From contig JAITXJ010000042.1 of the NCBI GenBank assembly GCA_031284745.1, positions 1 to 50,491 of the forward strand: DNA of 50,491 bases. Reading direction: 5' to 3'. Numbering within the stretch: position 1 is the stretch's first letter; each line of letters starts with the position of its first letter. A model generated the notes under the pieces. That model made no database searches and was not told the origin of the DNA. It saw nothing but the letters and a program-made list of their open reading frames with translations. Positions 9,816 to 19,043 of the stretch are shown piece by piece. A program made the translations under genes and the position numbers. This stretch comes from Acholeplasmatales bacterium (GTDB taxonomy: Bacteria; Bacillota_I; Bacilli_A; Acholeplasmatales; Acholeplasmataceae).

Positions 9816-11616
9816 CTTCGGTGGAAGTTGAAAGAATAGCCATAAAAGCTTCTTGTGGAATCTCGACTGACCCAATTTGTTTCATCTTCTTTTTCCCTTC
9901 TTTTTGTTTTTCTAGTAACTTCTTCTTTCTAGTAATATCCCCACCATAGCATTTAGAAATTACATCTTTTCGTAGAGCTTTAATACTTTCTCGAGCAATA
10001 ATTTTTGAACCTATTGCGGCTTGAATAGGAATCTCAAAAAGAGCTCTGGGGATTAAACCTCGTAACTTTTCGACAATCGCTCGACCGCGATAATAGGCAT
10101 TGCTCTTATGAACGATTAGCGATAAAGCATCGACAACATCACCATTTAAAAGTATTTCCATTTTAGCTAAATCTGATCTTTGATAATCGCTTAATTCATA
10201 GTCAAAGGAGGCATAGCCTTTAGTGGAGGATTTGATTTTATCAAAGAAATCATATACCATTTCACTCAAAGGAACGTTATAGGTAATAACCACAAGATGC
10301 TGTTCACCATATTGCATATTTTTAAAAGTTCCCCGCTTCTTTTGACATATATCCATCACTACCCCGACATATTCGTTGGGGGTAAAAACGGTTATTTTAA
10401 CAAAGGGTTCTTCGATATAATCAATGACTTGTGCATCTGGTAAGCGGGAAGGATTATCGATGAATACGATTTTTCGATCGGTTAAAAAAACTTTATATAC
10501 TACACTTGGCGCGGTGGCGATTAGATCAATTTTAAATTCTCTTCTAATTCTTTCCATGATGATTTCCATGTGTAATAATCCCAAGAAGCCAGTTCGAAAA
10601 CCAAAGCCTAAAGCTTGCGAGGATTCATTTTCAAAAACCAAAGATGAATCATTTAGCCTTAGTTTATCTAAGGCATCTTTTAAGTCTTCGTATTGGGTGG
10701 AATCGATAGGGTACAAACCACAAAAGACCATCGATTTTAATTTTCGATAACCAGGTAGGGGAGTTAAAGCCCCATTGGTCGCATTAGTGATGGTATCACC
10801 AACATTAACGACCGATATATCTCGAATGGAGGCCACCACATAACCCACGTCACCAAAATTTAGGGTATCTTTTACCAGTTCTTTGGGAGTATGCACGCCA
10901 ACTTCTAAGACTTCAAATTCGGCATTAGTCGACATTAACTTAATTTTATCACCCTTGGTAATGGATCCTTTAAAGACTCGCACTAAAGGGATCACTCCTC
11001 GAAATGAATCATAAACCGAATCAAATACTAAAGCTTGTAATTGAGAATTATCTTGACTAGTGGGGGCGGGAACTTTATCGATGATAGCATCCAAAACTTG
11101 ATTAATGTTGATGCCTTCTTTAGCACTGATAAGTATCGCTTCGGAAGCATCTAAGCCGATGATTTCTTCGATTTCTTGTTTTACGCGCGGGATATCAGCT
11201 GAAGGAAGATCAATTTTATTAATGACTGGAATAATAAACAGATCATTATCGAGGGCTTGGTAAACGTTGGCCAAAGTCTGAGCTTCTACTCCTTGAACAG
11301 CATCGACCACTAAAATGGCTCCTTCACAAGCCGCCAGGCTTCTAGAGACTTCATAAGTAAAATCCACATGACCAGGAGTATCGATTAAATTAAGAATATA
11401 GTTTTTCCCATCGGTATGAAGATATTTTATTTGTACGGCATTTAATTTAATGGTAATTCCCCGTTCTCTTTCTAAATCCATCGAATCTAAGAGTTGTTCT
11501 TTCATTTCTCTTTTACTGACACTATTGGTGTATTCTAGAATACGATCAGCAAGGGTGGATTTTCCATGATCGATATGGGCGATGATACAGAAGTTGCGAA
11601 TTAAATCATTTTTCAT
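9805..11616 (-). CDS. lepA: Elongation factor 4 (LepA)
   Basis: Ribosome-associated translational GTPase, 603 residues, full length. It has the G1 motif AHIDHGKST at 14-22, the switch region RERGITIK, G3 DTPGHVDF, G4 NKIDLP and the LepA-specific C-terminal domain ending in basic repeats. It back-translocates stalled ribosomes or aids 30S assembly. The ATG sits 6 bases after an extended -10 element and has no Shine-Dalgarno, so the mRNA is probably leaderless. It is the first gene of an operon with hemW and xerD, which overlap each other in turn. Confidence 0.96.
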   Translation of the reverse strand: MKNDLIRNFCIIAHIDHGKSTLADRILEYTNSVSKREMKEQLLDSMDLERERGITIKLNAVQIKYLHTDGKNYILNLIDTPGHVDFTYEVSRSLAACEGAILVVDAVQGVEAQTLANVYQALDNDLFIIPVINKIDLPSADIPRVKQEIEEIIGLDASEAILISAKEGININQVLDAIIDKVPAPTSQDNSQLQALVFDSVYDSFRGVIPLVRVFKGSITKGDKIKLMSTNAEFEVLEVGVHTPKELVKDTLNFGDVGYVVASIRDISVVNVGDTITNATNGALTPLPGYRKLKSMVFCGLYPIDSTQYEDLKDALDKLRLNDSSLVFENESSQALGFGFRTGFLGLLHMEIIMERIRREFKIDLIATAPSVVYKVFLTDRKIVFIDNPSRLPDAQVIDYIEEPFVKITVFTPNEYVGVVMDICQKKRGTFKNMQYGEQHLVVITYNVPLSEMVYDFFDKIKSSTKGYASFDYELSDYQRSDLAKMEILLNGDVVDALSLIVHKSNAYYRGRAIVEKLRGLIPRALFEIPIQAAIGSKIIARESIKALRKDVISKCYGGDITRKKKLLEKQKEGKKKMKQIGSVEIPQEAFMAILSTSTEDEQ

Positions 11617-11622
11617 ACTTAA

Positions 11623-11631
11623 ATTATATCA
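11623..11631 (-). promoter_or_regulatory. Extended -10 promoter of lepA
   Basis: Minus-strand TGATATAAT, with TATAAT at 11628-11623, ends exactly 6 bases before the lepA ATG. No -35 match and no Shine-Dalgarno are visible. A start at the seventh base would make the ATG the first codon of the transcript. Confidence 0.6.
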
Positions 11632-11749
11632 TAAGTAATCTTTACATAATATTTTACGAATAAAAATATCTATTAATTATTTTATCTATCTGGATCGTAA
11701 AAAAAGAAAAATTTAACAATTATAAATTGATGATTCTTCGTTATTTTTT

Positions 11750-11828
11750 AAAAGAAAAAAAGATGTGCTCGATTCCTTATAGGTTTCGGCTTCAATTGCC
11801 TACGGCTCTGGATTCCCTCATCTTTTAC
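11750..11828 (-). ncRNA. Candidate small RNA A, about 75 nt
   Basis: Predicted minus-strand transcript from 11828, the seventh base after an extended -10, to a T-rich run near 11755. The closing stem pairs AAAAGATG with CATCTTTT and leads straight into a T7 run, so the whole RNA ends as a terminator. The inside is GC-richer than the surroundings and carries two GGAATC words and a GGC...GCC hairpin. It does not match SRP RNA, tmRNA or any riboswitch I know. It could also be an orphan attenuator, but lepA has its own promoter downstream. Confidence 0.45.
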
Positions 11829-11834
11829 ACTAAT

Positions 11835-11843
11835 TTTTTATCA
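11835..11843 (-). promoter_or_regulatory. Extended -10 of candidate small RNA A
   Basis: Minus-strand TGATAAAAA, 6 bases before the predicted 5' end of the GC-richer hairpin RNA. Weaker than consensus at the last base of the -10. Confidence 0.35.
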
Positions 11844-11962
11844 CAAAATTATTAATAAATTATAATTTGATAATTTTATTAAACTTAAGGTTTACTTAAA
11901 GACAAAAGCGATATACATACATCACTTTTGAAAGAAAATAAGTATGAAAAAACCAAAATTAA

Positions 11963-12028
11963 TAAAAAAAAGAAGTGTTGATACTTTGTATTAGGGGAAT
12001 GGTATTTCATTCAGTAGCAACAACTTCT
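11963..12028 (-). ncRNA. Candidate small RNA B, about 66 nt
   Basis: Predicted minus-strand RNA whose first base (12028) is both the seventh base after an extended -10 and the first base of a long stem. AGAAGTTGTTGCTAC pairs with GTATCAACACTTCT (one bulge, one mismatch) and is followed by eight T. Inside is a small GAATG/CATTC hairpin and an exposed C-rich stretch, TTCCCC. A C-rich loop is a common way for Firmicute small RNAs to pair with Shine-Dalgarno sequences. The identity is unknown and the SRP RNA tetraloop motif is absent. Confidence 0.55.
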
Positions 12029-12034
12029 ATTAAT

Positions 12035-12043
12035 ATTGTATCA
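12035..12043 (-). promoter_or_regulatory. Extended -10 of candidate small RNA B
   Basis: Minus-strand TGATACAAT at the usual 6-base distance from the hairpin 5' end at 12028, the same geometry as rnpB. Confidence 0.5.
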
Positions 12044-12410
12044 TAATAAAAATAAAAGTAATTATAAGATGTCTTATCTCACTTAAGAAGGCAAATAATG
12101 GATGTTAAGGAGTAATTAATTAAATACTTAAACTTAACTTAAATGGTTTCTAAAAGGGGGTGAAATAGGATCTGGGAAGTTAATATTGACCAAGAAGACA
12201 AAGCATCAGAAAGTCAGGAGTTGTGATAAGCTATTAATAATTGAAAAGCTTCTTGTTAATTTAGTATATTTATAAAAGATGTGGTCAAATATATTGGCAT
12301 TTTGCTTCAATTTGGGTATTGTGTTCGCCGATATTGAAAGGCAGTGGAAAACTTGATGTTGGCCCGTTTTATAAAACGGTATTAGAGTGGTGGAGTTTTT
12401 TAAGAAAAAA
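12044..12410. other. Non-coding stretch, no gene recognised
   Basis: Less AT-rich than the terminus region. Short open frames of 40-70 codons occur on both strands, but they lack starts, Shine-Dalgarno sequences and recognisable motifs. A perfect 16-base palindrome CCGTTTTATAAAACGG lies at 12364-12379. It could be a decayed gene or a larger structured RNA; I cannot decide. Confidence 0.3.
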
Positions 12411-12444
12411 AAACATCACTTAAATATTTCTTTAAGTGATGTTT
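12411..12444 (-). terminator. Intrinsic terminator of the superoxide reductase gene
   Basis: A perfect 14-bp stem (AAACATCACTTAAA with TTTAAGTGATGTTT), a 6-base loop and nine T on the minus strand, starting 15 bases after the stop codon. Confidence 0.9.
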
Positions 12445-12458
12445 AAGGCTAAAAAAAA

Positions 12459-12833
12459 TTAAATAACTGTTTTCCAAAGACCGTGTAGGTTGCAATATTC
12501 ATATACGGCAATTACTTTATCACCTTTGGATAATGAAAAACTAGCAGTTGCTTCGTGGCCGACAATAATCGGCTTTCTTTGAGTTCCCTCAAGAGTTTCT
12601 AAAGCAATCCACTCAATATGATGTTCTTCTAAGGTTGGATGAGGAACGCTCCCTACTTTAACGTTAACTGTTGCACCAGCTACTTCTACCACTGGTAAAT
12701 GCTTCTCACGACTAGCTTCAACGGTATTAGCCACCAATTCTTGCATTTTTTCTCCACAACATACGACACTGACTCCGGAACTTTTTGCATAACAGATAAT
12801 GTTACCACAATGTTTACAAATATAAAATTTCAT
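12459..12833 (-). CDS. dfx: Desulfoferrodoxin-type superoxide reductase
   Basis: Reduces superoxide to hydrogen peroxide without making oxygen, a defence typical of anaerobes; soluble and cytoplasmic. The 124 residues form a class I (2Fe) enzyme. The N-terminal desulforedoxin knuckle has all four Cys ligands (ICKHCGNI and VCCGEK). The catalytic domain has Glu-Lys-His in SREKHLP, HPTLEEHHIEW supplying His ligands, and YCNLHGLW supplying the axial Cys and the last His. AAGGAG precedes the ATG, a TATAAT lies just upstream, and a strong terminator follows, so it is monocistronic. Its presence suggests an anaerobic or microaerobic life. Confidence 0.95.
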   Translation of the reverse strand: MKFYICKHCGNIICYAKSSGVSVVCCGEKMQELVANTVEASREKHLPVVEVAGATVNVKVGSVPHPTLEEHHIEWIALETLEGTQRKPIIVGHEATASFSLSKGDKVIAVYEYCNLHGLWKTVI

Positions 12834-12964
12834 ATCAAATCTCCTTAATATTATTATATCCTAAAAAAGATAAATTGTCGTTTATACGCTTTAAAAAAAA
12901 TCAATAAAAATACTATTAATTTAATGAAAAAAGTGAAATTTGGCTTTAAAAAAGGTTTTTTTAA

Positions 12965-14206
12965 TTATTCTTTAGTTATTTGCTTTATTAAAACTAATTC
13001 AATCTTTAAATCACTTACTTGTTTGATGATAAATTCCCAACCAAAAATATTTAATCTATCTTCAACTTTTGGAAAATTTCCGAATTTTTCTAATAGGTAG
13101 CCATTTAAAGTAATGAAATCATTCTCTTCTAGTTCGGTTTTTAACTCATAATCATCCTGAGGAAAATATTCAATTAACATTTCGAGAGTTGCGTCCCCCT
13201 TGACTTCTAAAGATTTGTCTTCTAAGATCTTGATAGAATCAACGACTTTATCATGTTCATCGTAAATCTCTCCGACTAGCTCTTCAATGATATCTTCTAA
13301 GGTAATTAATCCCAAAGTACCACCAAATTCATCTTTAATAATTGCGATATGCTTTTTATATTTTTGTAATAAACTAAGGACATCTTTAATGTGTTCGAAT
13401 TCGGAAACATTTAATGGTGTGCTTATAATGTCTTGAATTTTTGTTTTATTTCCCATGATACAGAAATTCATAAAATCTTTGTAATTTAGGATACCTATAA
13501 TATTATCTAACGAGTCAGTATAAACAGGAAGTCTTGAAAAACCCGTCTCTAAATATTTCTTTTTAATCAATTCCAAAGAATCACCCAGGTTAATTCCAAC
13601 AATTTTTGTTCGAGGAATCATGCAATCAGTAACGAGAATGGAATCAAATTCCATAACATCAATGATCATATCTTTTTCTTTTTTACTAATGGTCCCATCT
13701 TCAAGAGCATCTTCAATGGTATCAATTAGATCCTCTTCACTCACCACTTCTTCGTTGGCCACATTCATGGCTTTCGATAAGGTCTTTTTTTGAAAAAGAA
13801 AAAGTGAGGTAAAGATATAAAGAAGCCAATAAAAAGGAACTATTAACCAGGAAAACCTTCTTAAATATTTATTAGGAGCATTGTTGCTCATCGCTTTGGG
13901 AAAATAAAAGACGATAAGAATTAAAGCAATCGAACTAAAGAAAGCAATCAGAAGAGCTAGTTCTAGTCCAAAAGTTTGGAAAATAAAAATGTTTAAACTA
14001 TAAATGATGACAATTAAAAATATTCGTAAAATGATCATCGTGTTTTTGGCACGAACAATGTTCTTTAAAAAGAATTTAACTAATTTATTTTTTTCTTCAT
14101 TGATTTCATCGTTGTTAATTTCTTCTAAGCTAATATAATAGCCTTCAAATAAATATAATAAAGTCAATGCTAAAAATAAAAGACTTATCCATAAAATATT
14201 AATCAT
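12965..14206 (-). CDS. CNNM/CorC-type CBS membrane protein (second of pair)
   Basis: Membrane protein of the DUF21-CBS-CorC/HlyC family (413 residues), linked to magnesium and cobalt efflux or resistance, though transport is not proven for most members. It has about four hydrophobic segments in residues 1-145, a linker with VVSEEDLIDTIEDALEDG, two CBS repeats (MIPRTKIVGI and the region ending DEFGGTLGLITLEDIIEELVGEI), and a C-terminal CorC/HlyC domain (residues 330-413). Its start overlaps the stop of the upstream paralogue as ATGA, so the two are co-translated and may form a heteromer. Confidence 0.88.
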   Translation of the reverse strand: MINILWISLLFLALTLLYLFEGYYISLEEINNDEINEEKNKLVKFFLKNIVRAKNTMIILRIFLIVIIYSLNIFIFQTFGLELALLIAFFSSIALILIVFYFPKAMSNNAPNKYLRRFSWLIVPFYWLLYIFTSLFLFQKKTLSKAMNVANEEVVSEEDLIDTIEDALEDGTISKKEKDMIIDVMEFDSILVTDCMIPRTKIVGINLGDSLELIKKKYLETGFSRLPVYTDSLDNIIGILNYKDFMNFCIMGNKTKIQDIISTPLNVSEFEHIKDVLSLLQKYKKHIAIIKDEFGGTLGLITLEDIIEELVGEIYDEHDKVVDSIKILEDKSLEVKGDATLEMLIEYFPQDDYELKTELEENDFITLNGYLLEKFGNFPKVEDRLNIFGWEFIIKQVSDLKIELVLIKQITKE

Positions 14207-15498
14207 TGTTTAACCACCTTAATTTCTTCGATTATTTGGCCCTTGGTTTTTAATACACTAAAAGTGAGGCCATTTTCCGTAAAACTAATTATTTCTCCTT
14301 GAGTTGGTAAATGTTCGATTTTGCTTAAAATGTAACCACTTAAAGTGTCATAATCATCATTAGGTAATTCTACTTCTAAAGCTTTTTCTACATCGTGAAT
14401 ATTCGTAAGACCATTAATGATAAATTCGTTTTCACTAATCTTTTTGATATCGTTGGTTTCTTCATCATATTCATCTAAAATATTACCAAAAATCTCTTCC
14501 ACAATATCTTCTAAAGTCAATAAACCGGCTGTTCCGGAAAATTCATCAATAACAATCGCGATATGATTGCGGCTACGTCGCATAGTTTCAAATAAAGTTT
14601 TAATTTTTTGACTTTCGGGAACAAATATCGGTTTTTTCATAATCTTTTTGATATCGAAAACTAAACTATCATCAATGAAGAAAGGCAATAAATCCTTTAA
14701 ATTAACAACCCCTACAATATGATCAATTGTAGATTCATAAACTGGGTATCTAGAATACTTTTCGCTAGCTACTAAACCCCAGATTTTTTCTTTGGAAAAT
14801 TTAATATTAATACCACTAATTTTCGTCCGATGAGTCATAATCTCACTAACCAGAGAATCATTAAATTCAAAAACATTTTCAATTAATTTTACTTCTTCTT
14901 TGGTTATATCGGAGCTTTGATTGGTTTTGTTCAGCATGGAAATTAATTCATCTTCGGTAATATTTTCATTATTTTCATCTTTTTTAACACCAAATATTTT
15001 CGAAATAATATTTGCCAGCCAGGTTAAAAGTAATACCAGTGGGCGGAAGATGGCTTCCACTACCACTAAAAGATAAATATAAGCATAAGCTATTTTTTTA
15101 GGATAAGCAAAAGCTATTCTTTTGGGAATTAGTTCACCAAATAATACTTGAAAAAAAACTAATAAGATGGAGATTATCACCATAAATAAAGCTTGATAAA
15201 AGCCGGCATTCGCATTATTATTTAGTTTAAATAAGTCCATTAAAGCCAGAGCATATCGATCGCCAGCAATCACCCCGTTAATAAAACCAATAAAAGTAAT
15301 GCCAATTTGAATCGTCGATAAAAATCTCGTCGGTTTATTTAAAAATTTAAGTAATAATTTGGTTTTTTTTGTTTGGTTTTTTGAATCCGCATCAATCATC
15401 GAAGGGCTTAAGCTAACCAAAGCCATTTCGCTGGAGGCAAAGATGCCATTTAGGACAATTAAGACCAGTATTAATAAAGATACAATGATTAAATTCAT
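14203..15498 (-). CDS. CNNM/CorC-type CBS membrane protein (first of pair)
   Basis: Paralogue of its downstream neighbour, 431 residues, same order of domains: DUF21 membrane region (1-165, starting with a signal-anchor-like helix and the ASSEMALVSLS motif), acidic linker with ENITEDELISML, CBS pair (IMTHRTKISGI and VIDEFSGTAGLLTLEDIVEEIFG), and CorC/HlyC domain. The full DUF21 signature is better preserved here than in the partner. The ATG overlaps the stop of a 31-codon ORF upstream, whose last codons carry the AAAGGAG Shine-Dalgarno for this gene. Function in divalent cation homeostasis is inferred from the family and from the divergent cation ATPase. Confidence 0.9.
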   Translation of the reverse strand: MNLIIVSLLILVLIVLNGIFASSEMALVSLSPSMIDADSKNQTKKTKLLLKFLNKPTRFLSTIQIGITFIGFINGVIAGDRYALALMDLFKLNNNANAGFYQALFMVIISILLVFFQVLFGELIPKRIAFAYPKKIAYAYIYLLVVVEAIFRPLVLLLTWLANIISKIFGVKKDENNENITEDELISMLNKTNQSSDITKEEVKLIENVFEFNDSLVSEIMTHRTKISGINIKFSKEKIWGLVASEKYSRYPVYESTIDHIVGVVNLKDLLPFFIDDSLVFDIKKIMKKPIFVPESQKIKTLFETMRRSRNHIAIVIDEFSGTAGLLTLEDIVEEIFGNILDEYDEETNDIKKISENEFIINGLTNIHDVEKALEVELPNDDYDTLSGYILSKIEHLPTQGEIISFTENGLTFSVLKTKGQIIEEIKVVKQ

Positions 15499-15590
15499 TT
15501 AATCTCCTTTAATATACTATCCAAAAACACTAAGCTGTTGCTTCGTTTAGGACCAGGTTCTTCTTTGTTACTCGTGTGACTATCTTCCAT
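15495..15590 (-). CDS. 31-residue small ORF ahead of the CorC pair
   Basis: A short frame with a strong AAGGAG 5 bases before its ATG and a TATAAT promoter about 20 bases further up. It encodes a polar, charged peptide beginning MEDSHTSNKEEPGPKR and ending LDSILKEIK. Its UGA stop overlaps the ATG of the membrane protein gene (ATGA), so ribosomes leaving it could reinitiate there. It has no run of one amino acid, so classic amino-acid attenuation is unlikely. It could be a translated leader that couples expression, or a genuine small protein. No homologue recognised. Confidence 0.55.
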   Translation of the reverse strand: MEDSHTSNKEEPGPKRSNSLVFLDSILKEIK

Positions 15591-15712
15591 ATAACTCCTT
15601 GTTACTTGTAATATTATACTAAATTTATCAAAAACTCCGGTTATTTTGATAAATTTTATGATTAATTTTTTCTTTTTATTGAATAATGATAAAATAATAT
15701 GGTGAGGTATTT

Positions 15713-18535
15713 ATGAAAGTTAAAGCAAAAACCGAAGAATTAGTAAAAGAAGAGCCGAAAATTCTCTATTATCAAAAAACTATCGAAGAAACCACTACCG
15801 AGTTAGCTACTTCGACGAAAGAAGGGCTTAGCACTCGGGAAGCTCAATCTCGCTTAATCGCTAATGGTAAAAATGAATTAGATAAAGGTAAAAAACGTAG
15901 TATCATAATGAAGTTTTTAGACCAATTAAATAACTTTATGATTTTCGTTCTCTTAGGAGCGGCAGTGATTAGTTTGGTTATTAACATTATCGAAATAAAA
16001 ACATCAGGAGCAAGTTTAGATGTTGATCCCTTTTTAATTTTAGGAATTGTTATTCTTAATTCTATTATCGGGGTAATTCAAGAAGCTAAAGCTGATAAAG
16101 CCTTAGAATCAATTAAAAAACTTTCGTCGCCACAAGTTAAAGTAATTCGTGATGGTATTCAAATAGTTATCGATGCTAAGGATATCGTGGTGGGTGACTT
16201 GGTAGTTTTAGATGCTGGTGATTATGTGCCGGCTGATTTAAGATTAATTGAATCTGTTTCTTTGAAAATTGATGAAGGTGCTCTAACTGGAGAATCCGTA
16301 GCTGTTGATAAAAATCTCCATTTGCTTTCTAATGTGGTCCCTTTAGGTGATCGTCTAAATTCGGCTTATATGTCCACTGTCGTGACTTACGGACGGGGAA
16401 AAGGTATCGCTGTAGCTACCGGAATGAATACCGAAATCGGTCATATTGCAAAATTACTATCTAACCAGGAACAAGAAATAACCCCTTTACAAAAATCCAT
16501 TAATGGTTTAGGAAAAATTTTAGCAATAATTTGTTTAGCCATCGTGGTATTTATCGCCATCATTCAAATCATAACTACTTTAATATCTCATAGCGAATTG
16601 ATGGGAGAACCCGATACTTATGTCGATATCTTCATGACCGCTGTTGCTTTAGCAGTAGCGGCTATTCCTGAGGGCTTACCGGCCATCATCACTATTGTTC
16701 TTGCTCTGGGTATGCAAAACCTAGTTAAGCAAAAAGCCATCATGAAAACTCTTCCGGCTGTGGAAACTCTCGGTTCTACTTCCATTATTTGTAGTGATAA
16801 AACTGGTACCCTGACCCAAAACATTATGGACGTTTTAAAAGTTTACGATAATGGCGAAATCATCGATATCAATAAAAATACCAATCTAAGTGCTTCACTG
16901 GATAAATTGATTCTCTATGGGGTTTTAAATAATGACACCAAAACCAATTTCACCGATAATAAATTCGTAAAAATAGGCGATCCCACTGAAATTGCCTTTA
17001 TTGATTTAGCTTTAAAGTTTAATCAAGATCCGATGGTGATTGCGGAAAGTTATCCGCGTATTCATGAATTCCCTTTTGATAGTGATCGCAAAATGATGAC
17101 AACTTTCCACCAAATCGATGGAAAAACCATTTCCATCACAAAGGGTGCTCCCGATGTTATCTTTTCCAAGAGTATTTCCGAGATAAAAAACGGAAGAGTG
17201 ATCAATTTAGAAAGTACTACCGATTATGAACACGCTAATACCACGATGACCGATACCGCCCTGCGAGTTTTAGCTATCGCCATCAAGGAATATGCTAACG
17301 ATACAGATTTTTCACAATTAACGATGAAAGAAGTCGAAAAAGATTTGACTTTAGTTGGTTTGATTGGAATGATGGATCCGGCTCGTCCTGAAGCTAAAGA
17401 AGCAATTAAAGTATGTCGAAAAGCTGGTATTACCACAATCATGATTACTGGTGATCATAAAAATACCGCCATTGCTATTGCTCGAGAGTTAAAAATTTTA
17501 AGTAAAGGAAATCTGGCGATTACCGGAGCAGAACTTGATTTAATGGAAGACGCTGAATTTAGAGAAAAGTTGCCAAATATCCGGGTCTATGCGCGAGTTA
17601 GTCCCGAAAATAAAGTTAGAATTGTTACTGCTTGGAAAGAAACTGGCCTAATCGTGGCGATGACTGGCGATGGAGTTAATGATGCACCAAGTATTAAGAA
17701 AGCCGACATTGGGATTGCAATGGGGATAACCGGTACCGAAGTAGCTAAGGGAGCAGCTGATATGATTCTAACTGATGATAACTTCGCTACCATAGTTAAT
17801 GCCGTTGGCGAAGGAAGAACTATATTCGCTAATATTAAAAAAGCTATTCACTACTTATTAAGTTGTAATATCGGTGAAATATTAGTTGTATTATTAGGTT
17901 CAACTATCGCCTTCATCTTATTAAAAGAAACAGTAGTTACCTTAACTGCTATTCAATTATTATGGGTAAATATCGTAACTGATTCCTTAATGGCGATTGC
18001 TTTAGGTTTAGAAAAAAAAGAAAAGAATGTCATGGATAGTGCTCCTAGAGATGTTAAAAAGAATCTCTTCTCAGGTTCTTATGCTATTAATATCATCGTT
18101 CAAGGTGTTATCTTAGGTATCATTTGTTTCGCTGCCTATATGTTAGGTTATTACTTAGGAAAAAAACATAATCTTGGAGATACAATATTAGCCCAAAGAG
18201 AAGGTCAAACTCTTTGTTTCATGGTCTTAGCTATATCTCAATTATTTCACGCTTGGAATGCTCGTAGTAGTGAAGAATCCATCTTTAAATTAAAAATGAA
18301 TTGGTGGCTATTCGGTGCCTTCTTTATTTGTTTAGCCCTCCAAATGATGACACTTCTTCCAGGCATTAGCAATGTCTTTGATCTCACAACCAGTCTTGAG
18401 TGGTATGAACCAGTCATCATTGTTGGCCTATGTTTAGTTTTGGTCTTCGTGGTGGAGATTCAAAAAATATTCCTTCGTCGTCAACGCAAAGCCCGTAATA
18501 AATATCAAGAAGAGCAAGAAAATCAGACTTTATAA
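15713..18535 (+). CDS. P-type Ca2+-transporting ATPase (P2 family)
   Basis: Cation pump of 940 residues. The A domain has LTGESV at about 193-198, the phosphorylation site is Asp362 in SDKTGTLTQN, and the hinge is MTGDGVNDAPS. Membrane motifs match calcium pumps: PEGLPA in M4, LLSCNIGE in M5 with the site-I Asn and Glu, and WVNIVTDSLMA in M6 with Asn and Asp. A PMR1/SERCA-like bacterial Ca2+ exporter is therefore more likely than a Na+/K+ pump. The start follows GTGAGG, and the gene is divergent from the CorC pair. A small membrane protein gene begins 2 bases after its stop, so the two are co-transcribed. Confidence 0.92.
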   Translation: MKVKAKTEELVKEEPKILYYQKTIEETTTELATSTKEGLSTREAQSRLIANGKNELDKGKKRSIIMKFLDQLNNFMIFVLLGAAVISLVINIIEIKTSGASLDVDPFLILGIVILNSIIGVIQEAKADKALESIKKLSSPQVKVIRDGIQIVIDAKDIVVGDLVVLDAGDYVPADLRLIESVSLKIDEGALTGESVAVDKNLHLLSNVVPLGDRLNSAYMSTVVTYGRGKGIAVATGMNTEIGHIAKLLSNQEQEITPLQKSINGLGKILAIICLAIVVFIAIIQIITTLISHSELMGEPDTYVDIFMTAVALAVAAIPEGLPAIITIVLALGMQNLVKQKAIMKTLPAVETLGSTSIICSDKTGTLTQNIMDVLKVYDNGEIIDINKNTNLSASLDKLILYGVLNNDTKTNFTDNKFVKIGDPTEIAFIDLALKFNQDPMVIAESYPRIHEFPFDSDRKMMTTFHQIDGKTISITKGAPDVIFSKSISEIKNGRVINLESTTDYEHANTTMTDTALRVLAIAIKEYANDTDFSQLTMKEVEKDLTLVGLIGMMDPARPEAKEAIKVCRKAGITTIMITGDHKNTAIAIARELKILSKGNLAITGAELDLMEDAEFREKLPNIRVYARVSPENKVRIVTAWKETGLIVAMTGDGVNDAPSIKKADIGIAMGITGTEVAKGAADMILTDDNFATIVNAVGEGRTIFANIKKAIHYLLSCNIGEILVVLLGSTIAFILLKETVVTLTAIQLLWVNIVTDSLMAIALGLEKKEKNVMDSAPRDVKKNLFSGSYAINIIVQGVILGIICFAAYMLGYYLGKKHNLGDTILAQREGQTLCFMVLAISQLFHAWNARSSEESIFKLKMNWWLFGAFFICLALQMMTLLPGISNVFDLTTSLEWYEPVIIVGLCLVLVFVVEIQKIFLRRQRKARNKYQEEQENQTL

Positions 18536-18537
18536 AG

Positions 18538-19041
18538 ATGGGCAAAAAAGTACGTAAAACCCAAAAATTATTACAATTTCTAAATATTCTTTTAGTTTTT
18601 CTGCAGTTAGGTCTTTCCGTTTTAATTTTAATTTGGAACTGGAAGAATGGAAATCTGGTAAAAATTACTAACTTTATTTCGATCGGTATAATGGTGATTG
18701 TCTTACTAAGTTATTTAATTCTTTTTATCTTTATTAAAGATCGCCTAAAGACTTTAGTTTTTGAAAGAAGATTAAGAATCTTTCGTATCACTTCTTCTTT
18801 ACTAGTTGCGATTATATCTATTTACTATGCAGTGGTAGGTTTTATAAACTTAAATGACGCTGATAAAAATAGAGTAACTAATATAATTAGTATTATCTTA
18901 GCGGGAATTTTATTTTTGATAAACTTTATTAAATTTATTAAAGGGATGAAAAAAGCGAAAGTCGAAAAATCCAAAATTATTGCCCAAGAAAAAGCCCAGG
19001 AAAAGGCCGAGGAACGCAAAAAAATCCATGAAAAATCTTAA
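18538..19041 (+). CDS. Small four-helix membrane protein, unknown
   Basis: A 167-residue protein of unknown function with about four hydrophobic segments (roughly 10-32, 42-66, 80-103 and 113-133) and a basic-acidic C-terminal tail containing alternating KAQEKAEE-like residues, probably cytoplasmic. It starts 2 bases after the calcium ATPase stop with no separate promoter and ends at a strong bidirectional terminator. It may assist the ATPase, but that rests only on position. Confidence 0.7.
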   Translation: MGKKVRKTQKLLQFLNILLVFLQLGLSVLILIWNWKNGNLVKITNFISIGIMVIVLLSYLILFIFIKDRLKTLVFERRLRIFRITSSLLVAIISIYYAVVGFINLNDADKNRVTNIISIILAGILFLINFIKFIKGMKKAKVEKSKIIAQEKAQEKAEERKKIHEKS

Positions 19042-19043
19042 AT

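Noticed and set aside
8715-9875. hemW starting at the upstream ATG (9875)
   Set aside because: It would overlap lepA by 71 bases and add a 20-residue tail absent from the family; the ATG at 9815 gives the normal N-terminus.
11750-12028. SRP RNA, 6S RNA or tmRNA in the lepA upstream region
   Set aside because: The GGAA-tetraloop/AGCAG SRP core, the tmRNA tRNA-like ends and the open 6S bubble could not be found in either hairpin.
12364-12379. CCGTTTTATAAAACGG as an operator or IS end
   Set aside because: Single copy, no partner repeat at a plausible distance and no transposase; a chance palindrome is equally likely.
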